From Primulina eburnea (lineage: Eukaryota > Streptophyta > Magnoliopsida > Lamiales > Gesneriaceae), in assembly GCF_022965805.1 (NCBI RefSeq), contig NC_133114.1, forward strand, positions 1,820,761 to 1,884,760: a DNA stretch of 64,000 nt, in the 5' to 3' direction. The notes below the pieces were generated by a model, which was given only the letters and a program-made list of their open reading frames with translations, was not told where the DNA came from and did not search any database. The position numbers and the translations under genes were made by a program. Positions 24,308 through 34,561 of the stretch are shown in pieces. Numbering within the stretch: position 1 is the stretch's first letter; each line of letters begins with the position of its first letter.

Positions 24308-24464
24308 TAAATATTTAAAGCGTGCTTTTGACCGTGCGCTTTTTTCTAGATTTGAAAATGTACAGTCCGTCGCTTTTAAACACTTTAGGGAAATTAGTAA
24401 TAAACAGAGAGCTTTTTTCTAATTTATGTAATCGCTGAACAATAGTAATCAACACAGAGCTTTA

Positions 24465-24625
24465 GACTAGTTTTTTTGTGAGACGAGTCAATCATATTCA
24501 TGTTTATAATAAAAGTAATACTTTTTGCATGAAAATTAATTTTTAATGAGTGGCCCAAATAAAAAATATGTCTCACGAAATTGATATGTGTGATCGTCTT
24601 ATGTAAGTTTTTGTGTTTTGAGTTT
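24465..24625 (-). mobile_element. small MITE-like repeat (GTGAGACG family)
   Basis: This stretch matches, in reverse complement, 54286-54460: both contain TTTGTGAGAC, a GAGTGGCCCA/TTTGGGTCAT segment, AAAGTATTA(C/T)TTTTTATT-type tracts and a distal CGTCTCACA end. No coding capacity. The two copies identify it as a dispersed element; the ends are approximate. Confidence 0.45.
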
Positions 24626-24687
24626 GAACAACCAACATTGTTTTCAAAGAAAAAATAAATAATTTTGTGCATATTTTTTTAATTGTA

Positions 24688-24809
<122 letters not shown>

Positions 24810-25410
24810 GAAAAAATATATAGAGTTTGTTTAGCTAATTAGTTTTTCACAAAAAAATGAAAAAAAAAACTAAATAAATGACACGTTAATTAATAGTAAT
24901 AGATTTTTCCAAAATTCCGAAAAAAAGTTTTGGCTTAGAAGAAACAATTACATTTTATTTTATACAAGAATATATTCTCTTTAATTATAAAGCAATACAT
25001 AAAGATTATAAATTTTTAAATCTCTTTATATATTTTATTTGTTAATTTCTTTCGCTTAATGTTGATTTCAGCATTACATTTGGATATTAAATAATATCTC
25101 ATACCCATGGCACGTAAATTTAAATAATATAATCATACCTATAAAAGTTTCAGAAAAACTATTATAAAAACGTCTCACAAGTTAATTAAATAGATACTAA
25201 CACCAATATTAATTAATTAAATAAACAAGTCAACAGAGTAATTGATTTTTCGATGACAAGTTTTGGCTTAATTCAAGCAACCACGTAGGCAGTTGCATTT
25301 TATGTAATATGATACAAAAAATTTTCTTTTTTTATTTATCCACTTTGTAATTTTCTTCTAATTTGACTTCTTCCATCTATCACCCAATCCATGTCTCGCC
25401 GAAGTTTACA

Positions 25411-26284
25411 TGTGAGGCTCGAGGTCGAGAAGGGTGGGGGGTGATCGTCGGTGTCATAAAGTTGTATGGACAATGAGCAGCTCCTGGCAGGCTTCTAGGC
25501 GGAGGGAACATGGATGAACCGATCTTACACCGGAAGGAGAGGGATTCAGAAACTAATTAGGGATGAGATTGTGCAGTTGAAAATGGCTTAAAAGATTTTA
25601 TATGTACTACCCATATCAAGAAAGTGTATCTTTTTTTCGACAGCTCATCATATAAGAACCTCAAAGTTAAGCGTGCTTAACTTGGGACAATTTTGGGATA
25701 GGTGAACCCCTGGGAAACTTACCATTGTTCTTGTGATTGAGAACATAAGCACGTTGGAAAGACTCGTCTTGATACAGTGAGGACATTCGTCGAATCTGGG
25801 ACATTACAATTGGTATCAGAGCCGACCTCTCTGAGTATAGTGTGGTTCTGGGACGAACCAAGTGGAAGCTAGTGGACTTGTGAGGCCCGAGGCCGAAGAG
25901 GACGAGGGGTGATCGCCGGTTCCATGAGGTTGCACGGACAATGAGCGACTCCTAGCAGGATTCTAGGCGGAGGGAACATGGATGAACCGATCTTACATCA
26001 GAAGGAGAGGGATTCAGAAATTATTCAGGTATTGGACTGTGCAGCTGAATATGGTTTAAAAGATTTGATATGTATTATATTACACATATCAAGAAGGTAA
26101 ATCTTCTTTTCAGTAGCTCATCACATAAGAATTTCAAAGTTAAACGTGCTTGACTTTAGCAATTTTGGGATGAGTGACCCTCTGGAAAGTTTCCTAATAT
26201 ATATATATGAGTGTGAGGAAGACATAACGTTGGAAAGAATCGTCTTGATACCGTGAGGACAGTCGTCGAATCTGGGGCATCACA
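25411..26284 (+). mobile_element. Cassandra-type TRIM retrotransposon with 5S rRNA-bearing LTRs
   Basis: Two direct repeats, 25411-25808 (398 bp) and 25879-26284 (406 bp), start TGTGAGGC and end in CA. They enclose only about 70 bp of internal DNA. The internal part opens with a tRNA-iMet primer site, TGGTATCAGAGC at 25811-25822. Each LTR contains a segment matching plant 5S rRNA. This combination (tiny internal region, iMet site, 5S in the LTR) defines the Cassandra terminal-repeat retrotransposons, which carry RNA polymerase III promoter motifs. There is no coding region; movement would need proteins from other elements. The flanks, TTACA and TTATG, are only a partial target duplication, and the LTRs differ noticeably, so this is an older insertion. 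Confidence 0.88.
25647..25719 (+). promoter_or_regulatory. 5S rRNA-derived pol III control region in TRIM LTR (second copy at 26119-26190)
   Basis: Within the LTR, AAGTTAAGCGTGCTT and GGATAGGTGAACCCCTGGGAA correspond to box A and box C of the 5S rRNA internal promoter (5S has GGATGGGTGACCTCCTGGGAA). The copy in the right LTR keeps GGGATGAGTGACCCTCTGG. Both have changes in the box sequences, so activity is uncertain. It is not a functional 5S gene. Confidence 0.8.
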
Positions 26285-26456
26285 TTATGTATCCAATGTG
26301 TTGATTCACATTTATTTTTATACTTGAGTCTAAAAAATATAAGTTCATAGATGCCCCCTTCAATCAATAATTTTATATTATAAAACCATCCAACAAAAGC
26401 TAATATGTTCTTACCTTTACATTTTGCAAATGATTTAGAAAATAACAAATATATAT

Positions 26457-28058
26457 CACCACACAAAAAAAAACCGATTTTGCGACGGTCAAATCCATCC
26501 CTATATCGGTCGTTGTTGACCATTAATGACGGTTTTTCTAAATACATTTTAGAAACAGTTGTTAATTTTAGCTATGGTTTTTATTTATTTTTAATTATTT
26601 TTTTTATTGAAATGATAATATTTAAAAAAAATTATAATTAATAAAACTAATGATGGTATTTTTAAAACCTTCGTAAAATTATTTATTTTAAATTATTTTT
26701 AATGAAATTAAAATATTTAAAATTTTATAATTAATAAATTATAATTTTTTTTATATTTATAATTTTAATTATCAATATGTTTTTATACTAAACAAATTTT
26801 ATAATGTAATTGAATATTCATAAAAAAATTAATTAATTAAAATTTCTCAAAAAAACATTAAACTAATTATATATATTATACTAAATTCGACTGATATTAT
26901 ATATAAAAAAATTCAAATTTGACTGCTACATAAACTAAAATGTGCAATAAATATCATCAAAAAATTAATTAATACAATCATACAATACAATCTCGTCATC
27001 ATCGTAATCGTCGTGGTCGTCACCATCTTCGTCCTCGTGTCCATCATTAAGTATATTAATAATTATTGATAATAGATAAATTAAAATTGTAAATATTTAA
27101 ATAAAAAGTCATGTTAATGAATAATGTATTTGGAATGATACACAAAACATATTAGTTATATCTCATACAATTAAATAGTACATAAATTAAATAATATAAC
27201 ATAAAATAATATAATTTCACGTACATCTTAATTAACATAAAATATATATAGCGTATACTACACTAGTTACTATGCACACGCGATGCGTGTGTGTACAATC
27301 ATTTTTATCATTATTGATGGACTAAAGTGAAATTTGACAAATTATAGAGGAACTAAATTGATATTTGAATGGTTGAAATAAACAAAAATAAAATAAAAGT
27401 GTGTGTGGAAATTTAAAAAAAAAAAAAACAAAAGTGTAATATTAGTATCATTTAAGGGTAAAATTGAGAAAAAAAGTTGGTGTCCACTCTAGGTAGTTAT
27501 TATCATAGTCACACTTAATAATATAGTATAGATATACACATCTAATACACGTATAAAAGTTTTATATTACATATATCGCTAAAACAATGACGAGGAATGA
27601 GCGTATATATAGACAATTAGTTACTGATTATTAATTAGCGAATGGTTTTTGAAAAACCATCGCTAATTTGAATATTATTTTCAAAATTCAAAATTGCGAC
27701 GAAATTTAATTTTAAAAATTTCATCGTTATATAATTAATGAGATAGTTTTAAAATTTCGCCACCGTCGCTAATTTGACCATAGTTTTAAAAACTGTGGTA
27801 ATTTGCCCACGGAACCATGAGCAAATTCAATTTAGAGATGTTTAAAAAAACTGTAACTAAATTAACGATGAAATTTGAAATATCGTCGCTAATTTAACGA
27901 CGGTTTTAAAAAAAAAGTGGTAATTTGCCAATGATTTTTTTAAAACTGTCGTGGTGATCAAATTCAATTTAGCAATGATTTTTTAAAAAACCAACTTTAG
28001 AATTCAAAAGACCGTCAAAACCCTCGCTAAATTAGCGGGTTTTTTTTGTATATAGAGT
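26457..28058. mobile_element. CACTA-like non-autonomous element with GCGACGG/CCGTCGC repeats
   Basis: The left edge CACCACACAAAAAAAAACCG and the right edge CGGGTTTTTTTTGTATATAG are roughly inverted. Inside each edge lie inverted GCGACGGT/ACCGTCGC-type units, many decayed to AACCATCGCTAA or ATCGTCGCTAATT. The centre is AT-rich with no coding sequence. The pattern resembles the array at 19735-20262, but the sequence has drifted more. Termini and target duplication are uncertain, so the element class is a best guess. Confidence 0.45.
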
Positions 28059-28666
28059 TGAACAAGCTTCGGAGTTTGCAGTAGAAGAATCAAGATTTCA
28101 AGGAACAATCATGTTATCAATGTCAATTTTATTCCCAATGAGACAATTAAGTAGTGTCCGCAAATGTTTTAAAAAAAACTTATTATTGAAACTTTGAAAT
28201 TTTATTTTATTTTTTTTAAAAAAAGTATTTACCAACATTAATTTGGTTGAGCAGATTGAGGTGAAAAATTATATTGATACACATAATAACTTTTTATTTT
28301 TTAGAGTTTGAATCGAGCAAAAATTAATTTATTATTTATAAATTATGAGTTATTTATAAGTTTTGATATTATTATCCATCGAATAAATACATTTCGAATA
28401 TTAATTTTTGAATAATAAGTCAAATAGCTCGTTAATAAGTTTGATTTTTCTAAACTAATTAAATAGCACACCGATATATAAATGTTTATTATTACTATAT
28501 ATTATTGATGATTTGAAATTTTAAATGATGAAATTTGAGAGTTGGGTTGGCGCAAAAAAAAAAATTTATATATCTCATTTAAAACCTTGGAGCAAAAGTC
28601 ATTAATACAAGGATCTGATTTATGGAAGCAAATATTGCATGAGCAATACGAGGAAAGATCTCCCAT

Positions 28667-28674
28667 TATATATA
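28667..28674 (+). promoter_or_regulatory. candidate TATA box
   Basis: TATATATA lies about 75 bases upstream of the ATG at 28748. The 5' leader between them is CT- and GA-rich, with an ATCAATCAAGAACA stretch before the start. This is a reasonable core promoter for the downstream gene, judged by position only. Confidence 0.5.
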
Positions 28675-28747
28675 GACCTCATTTTCCTCTTTGTCTTGGA
28701 AGAGGAAAAGATCAATCAAGAACATTTAGGGTTTTGGTAACAGAAAA

Positions 28748-29270
28748 ATGGGTGCTTGTGCTAGTGTGCCAAAGGCCACGAGGGGTGAAAAAACCGCCAT
28801 GCCGTCGGAACAGCTGAAGGAGGAGATGTCAGTCCCCACCGAGGCTGCGGAAGTGGAGGAGGCCATTGCAGAGGAAGAGAAGGTGGTGGTGGAAAACGAT
28901 GAGAGTCAGTCAATCGGAAAGTTGCTCGTTGAGGTAATTAATTATGATTTTTTCGATATTCATTATCAATTTTTTTCATTATGACAAAGTAGCTGATTAC
29001 AATTATTAATTTTTCCGAAATAAATACGAAATAAAAGTAATCACCACATAAAATCTCTATGCAAATATACATTATTAGTTATATATTCATCGATAGATGA
29101 CATTATATTAATGCATGCAGGAAATACCAAAAGAATCCGAGGGGAGCTCCCAAGCGACAACAGTTCCCGAGATTGAAGAATATTCAAAGCCCGACCCACT
29201 TCAATCTCCGAACCAGTCGCTCCTGTTGCCCCCGAATCAGAAGAGAAATCCACCAAGGCAACTGCTTTAA
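28748..29270 (+). CDS. small acidic protein with N-myristoylation signal, two exons
   Basis: Exon 1 (28748-28933) and exon 2 (29121-29270) join in phase 0 through a GAG|GTAATT donor and GCATGCAG|GAA acceptor, giving 111 residues. The protein starts MGACASVPKATRG. Gly2 fits an N-myristoylation site and Cys4 a palmitoylation site, predicting attachment to the inner face of a membrane. The rest is Glu-rich, low-complexity and probably disordered; no enzymatic or binding domain is visible. A TATA box lies 75 bases upstream. Oddity: from about 29177 the +2 frame stays open to a TGA at 29281-29283 and has a composition (Pro/Val/Ala/Glu/Lys-rich) more like exon 1 than the annotated Pro/Gln/Leu tail, so the C-terminus may be frameshifted or alternatively spliced. 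Function unknown; bases 29271-29731 hold only its 3' flank. Confidence 0.7.
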
Positions 29271-29736
29271 GGAGGAGAGTTTGATTTATTTTAATTAATG
29301 TTTTTTTTAAAAAAAAAAATACATACACTGAATCTTTCCATGTTTGATTTTGATGGTACGTCTTCAATTCATTGTAATCTATGTTTTTGTAAATCGATTT
29401 CTTACTATAATATGGTTGGGAATTGGTGTTTCTTCCATCATATGGATTTTCTTAATCCTCAAATTGGTATATAGAAATATATTTTTCTATTTATTATTTC
29501 TTAAATAAATCTATAGTTTATGCAAATTCATTATTTGAATATATTAATTTTTAATTATTAAGTGAGTTATCATCATCATCGTAGTAACTGAGAGGTATAA
29601 TTGAAATCATCATTTGTGCTTGACCACGATTCTAAAACATTATCAACTTTGTATCATGATCAACTTCGAAATGATTTTATATGTTATAAATGAGGCCAAT
29701 AGAACATTTTATAACATAAGAGAGTAATATCATTCA

Positions 29737-30880
29737 TGTCACGTCCCATGGACGGGGTTGGTCGACACCTGCGTTGCTCTCAAATTTACATTCGAAAACA
29801 ACAAGCCACAGAAGTACAAAATTCATAAACCAGTCTTTTATTCATAATACTGAATATTTATTGTCTAATACAAAGTCAAATGATTAATGTTTTACAGCGG
29901 AAATATAAAACCAAATATAATGTCGTCTTAACAGATACAGCGGAAAACATAAATAGAACTGAGAAATAACAGTCTTCTTCACCAGCCCCAAAACTGAATC
30001 TGCTCTTCTTCTTCTAACATTTCTTCCTCGTTCTTATCTGAGATGAGTTTGGTGGGTGAGTGATATGGTCGTCACTAAATAAGCGGGGGCGGGAATAACT
30101 CTCAGTTTTCGAAATTATTTTCAACATTAACAGTAATTAATACAAATAATATACAGAAACTCTTATTTTCAGAACATGAATCAGTATTCAGAACAGAAAT
30201 AAGAACTTATAATTTGGCAAGTAAGCACTGAGAATGTTTGTGAATTTCATGGCTAAACTGATATCAGTCCCCTATATGTTCTCTCATCGAAGGGGTGATG
30301 ACAGTAATCAGTAATCAAAATTCATTAATATTCAGAATATATATTCCTACCATTAGTTCACTAGGTTTCAGTGCTTCAAAAATCATATATTAGAAATCAG
30401 AATTACATATACTTTGCTTCAAAACAGAATCATCAAACTGGTTTCAAGATATTTATACATAAGCCCACTTACCGTAATTTGCTAGAAAGTTTCGGTTGAA
30501 GTCTGGAATCTGCTTGTTCTGGCTACTGGTTTCTACTGCTTGAAATAGACACTTTCTTAGCTCGAAAATTCAAGTGATAACTCAAGATTTGTGTAACACC
30601 AATTCAGAGGTTTGAGGGTGTTATTTATAGGAAAATTTCTGACTGTTAGTCTCTCAATTAATGGTCATAATCTGTCATTAAGTGTCATTACAACCTTTAT
30701 TCCATGATAAATACTTCAGTTACGAGTCATAAGCAGAATCAGTAGCTGTCAGCTGGAATCTCGCACTACTGAACTATTCTGCTGCTGGATTCTATCTGGT
30801 GGAAAATACCAGCTTCTGAAATCTTAATTGCTGTTGAAATTTTACATTGCTAGCTTCTACTGGAAATTCAGGTTCTCATA
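29737..30880 (-). repeat. solo LTR of the gypsy family at 2036-10454
   Basis: This 1144-bp stretch is the reverse complement of the LTRs at 2036-3226 and 9279-10454, with moderate divergence. It starts TGTCACGTCCC and ends GGTTCTCATA, the terminal dinucleotide having mutated from CA to TA. It is flanked by a perfect 5-bp duplication, ATTCA (29732-29736 and 30881-30885), with no internal region. That is the signature of recombination between the two LTRs of a former full element. Confidence 0.92.
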
Positions 30881-30939
30881 ATTCATTAATCTACAACTTG
30901 CATAGCCAAATGAGGTCAGATATATGCTTGATAGTCATA

Positions 30940-31450
30940 GACCGAAATCGAAAGTTAGAGGATTTCATGGTTCATTAATGATATTGCAATTGTTAAATAA
31001 CACAAAGACATTTTATTATTGAATTTTGTCAATTAAATTAATATAACTAGACAGAGTACATTGATAATTTAGGGAATCCCCTAAAAATCATGCTTATGAA
31101 TGAGAATTCAATCATTAGAGAAGATTAAGTGGTAGGTGAAACGGTATCCTAAAAACTATTTTCTTATTATTTTACTTTTTGTTATTTATAGTGCGTTGGT
31201 TTAATTCTTTTATTTGAGTTTCAATTTAATTTAATGAATTTCACATTTTCGTTAAAGTTATTAAATTATTATGTTTGAGATAAATTTGTAAGATATTAAT
31301 CATTGTGAGAATAACACCTATATTTATTACATTAAATTAAAACTTAACATGTAAACTTGCGGTAAATATCAAACAACCTTGAGAGATTTAATTGTTCTAA
31401 ATTATTGTGCTAGAAAATCTCAATCAAGTTGTTAGCGTCATTGTCGGGAG
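30940..31450 (+). repeat. dispersed repeat, possible LTR remnant
   Basis: This stretch is similar over roughly 450 bases to 41076-41530, sharing TGTTAAATAACACAA / TGTCAAATAACACAA, GGGAATC(C/T)C, TTCAATCATTA, and GCGGTAAATATC then CCTTGAGAGATTTAA. It ends at GTTGTTAGCGTCATTGTCGGGAGC, which resembles a decayed tRNA-Asp primer site (TGGCGCCGTTGCC type). It could therefore be the end of an old LTR. A third, shorter match is at about 57120-57290. No coding sequence. Confidence 0.45.
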
Positions 31451-33489
31451 CAAATTTTACTTTGTTTAGTTAATTTTGTTTTATTTATTGTACTTCATTC
31501 TGCGTGATCTACTGGTTTATGTTATATTTTTACATGAATATTTCTTATGTAATACTTTAAGATGTTTTATCAAAAAATAGTCATAAGTTCTTCCCAACAA
31601 CACGAAGAGTTATTCTACTCAGTATGAGTAAGATTCAGTAATTTAACGAACACTCTCGGTATCATGATTGTTCTAAATTTTTTCATAAACAAAAATTTTT
31701 AATGGTTTGAACACAGTGACACGAAGATGGATAATCAATAGAGCTCTGACAACTAGTATTCTCATATTAAGCTATAGAAATTCGGCCTCAGTCAGAAGAA
31801 GTTTTGGAAGAATTATCATATGAAGATAAGTCACCATTAAAGTTGGGGATGAAGAAATTTCCAAAAATATCAATTTGATCTCATCGAAATTATTATCATA
31901 CACACATCCATGTGATCTTTCTCTTCCTCTAACACCGATTTCAAAAAATTTTGTTCTTCGAAAGCCAACACTGATGTTCTCTTCCCATGTTTATCCTTAT
32001 TTGTGGAGTGTTGTTGAGGTGACAAACTTAAACTGTATAACATATGGCCAAGGTTGAGGGCGCCAAGCTGATAAATGGTGTCATATGACACTTACTTTCC
32101 ATATCAAACTTTCTTTGATGAGTGCTTCTGAGAGAGTTAAGTCGACGAATAAAAGTTAAACGCTTCTTTAGAGGTAACTCGTGCGTTTTACTTCTGTTTT
32201 ATTTATTTAAATTAATTTTAATTTTTGTATTGAGTTATTTTTATTGATTGATCATGTTTAATCTCTTAAATTTATGTGCAAGATATGCATATTAGAAGAA
32301 GTGGCAGATTGGTGGTCTAACAAATTCTCCACAGCAGAGAAATTGATTTTTATCTGCAATACTCAAGCCTATTACCTTACAATCAATCAGGAGAGCACTC
32401 TCGTTCTTTGAGTTTTCATTTTTATATTTTATTATTTTTTTGTCAAGTATTGTATGTTTTTGTCTGTGCATTTAGGAAAACGAAAAAAATTACTATAAGA
32501 AAAGCGTAGATATTTTTATGTTCTTATTCAAGTTAGTTGTATTAAAAATTAGTTCAGGAAAATATTGTCGTGACAATTTTAGCTTTTCTAAGCCTAACAG
32601 TAAAAAAAATATAATCCATTGTAACCTTATTAATCCTAAGGAAAAATATATATTGGTCCAATCCCCAATCCCTACTCAAATAATCATCTTTTACGTACAT
32701 TCGAGCCACATAGTTCTACCTTTAGCCAAAATTGAAAACAAAAGGAAAAAATACTCGTACCCTAAGAGAGTATCTTTGGTAGTACACACCTAAGCCACGC
32801 TATACACCCGGAAATTCTCGGCGATTTGTGTTTCTTGGTTGGTAAGTAGAGGAGAATTATTACATAAAAAGTATGCTTTCACCAACATGTCCATTGAATT
32901 GTGTTGCAATGATGTGAATGGAGTCTACGTGAAGCAGGTGCTACTTGAATACTTGGGAAACATTGAATGCTCTACGGCGTAAAAAATGATCGCTCCAACG
33001 TGACGCAAAAAGGAAAAATCTTTGCGGATTTTCTGGGCGTAGATATAAAAGAAGAAAACATAGTACATGAAATAGAGGAAGGTGGAACAAGAAGGAGTAG
33101 CCATAAGAAGCACAACTGAGAGAGCCAGACAAAAGGATAAGAGGGAGAGCAAGAGCGCAAGAAAAGAATAAGAACTCAACACAACGTTTTATCTTTTTCT
33201 GTCTTATTTTAGTTAAGATTTATGAGATCGTACCCTCAAACATTTGTGTTTTGAATTTTTTTTTTTAATTGAATTTTGTTTTTATGCATATTTGATTATG
33301 TTATTGTGTTTATTATATATTCTAACATGATTAAATTCTAAGTGATTTTATATTTTATAAGCAAGCCCGAGATGATATTTTATAAAATGAGAGAGCAACA
33401 TAAACCATGGATCTACAAATTTTTACAGATATATAATATTGGGTAAATGTTGATAGCCATAAAACAAAAAATGAAAACTAAAGGATTTT
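31451..33489. other. intergenic, no gene recognised
   Basis: Low-complexity and AT-rich sequence with scattered short open frames. I found no protein family, no RNA gene and no repeat boundary. If the preceding stretch is an LTR, this could be its decayed internal region, but no gag or pol motif can be read. Confidence 0.4.
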
Positions 33490-33708
33490 GTTGGATTAAG
33501 CAGTGTGTAATTGAGAGTAGAACTGAGATGAGTGACCTCTTGAGAAGTTTTCGTGTATCAAGCTGCTGACATTCAATAATTAATTTGGTTTGCTAGGGGT
33601 GCCATAAAAGAGTGACTTCAGATCTTAATAGGTAATAATATGACTACTTGGGATAGGACCGACGGTAGGGAAATGGTAAGATTGATCTCTAAGGAATATG
33701 AGACAGCA

Positions 33709-34561
33709 TGATACGAATCCACGTACGAATAAAAAGCAAACACGATTAAATATGAATCGCACCCTCAATTTAATATCGAACAAGGATCGATGTGTTGTCC
33801 CGATCTTTTGAATCAAGTGTGTGTTGTGATTTTCACCTCTAAACTATGAAAAGTTTAGCAACAAATAATCACGAAATAAACAATCGAAAACTATAATCTA
33901 CCTTCAAAGAACGAGTCTAAGACAATCCACACAAGCACGATTGACAAACGCCACAAAGTTAAAACTTTAATAAGTTTGATTTTGGTTACAAAGCGAAGCC
34001 TTGAAAAAGTTTGAGAGAAAACTCTAAACTTGATAAAAATATCAATAATATGTCAATTGTGTCTCAAATTTCGTCCAAACACTTTTTAATAATGAAAAGA
34101 TATCACAAATCTAGTTACCCAAAAAGTTAAAACTCTAAAGAAGGAAAATATTCTCGCTCATCCACCTCAGACACGGACCCCGTGTAGGCCTCCATGTACG
34201 GGTCCGTGTACTCTCGGGAAATCACCTTCAGCTGGAAACAAGGGGCACGGACCCCGTGTACTGGTCCGTGCTCGGGTCCGTGTAGACACTGGAATTCTTC
34301 ATCCTTGACTGTAAAGGGCACGGACCCCGTGTGCAGGTCCGTGTGCACATCCGTGTAGGCTCGGCCGTCTTCAACAATGCTTGAATAATATTCTTTTGGC
34401 CTCCGAACGTACTCCCATGCGTCACGACCCCTTCATGCTTGCTCATGACTCCTTGTAGTGCCTCCTTGAATTTCTTTAGTCGTCCTCTCGTGACTGGTCC
34501 CTCCGGCAGCTGTAAAGGATCTCATGCCTTCTTTGGAGCTTGACCACCTGTGGTCGTATCA
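33709..34561 (-). repeat. 3' LTR of minus-strand gypsy
   Basis: It begins TGATACGAATCCACG and ends GTGGTCGTATCA on the plus strand, matching 39620-40512. Bases about 34166-34360 hold several CACGGACC and GGTCCGTG units in inverted arrangement. It is about 40 bp shorter than its partner, the difference lying mainly in that unit array and in a deletion near the partner's position 39930. Confidence 0.93.

Noticed and set aside
25647..25719. A genuine 5S rRNA gene
   Set aside because: Only part of the 5S sequence is kept, with changes in the promoter boxes, and it sits inside an LTR present in two copies next to a primer site.
32925..33182. Overlapping minus-strand frames with hydrophobic stretches suggesting a membrane protein
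   Set aside because: Three frames are open over the same bases because of a CT-rich run; no start context, homology or gene structure.
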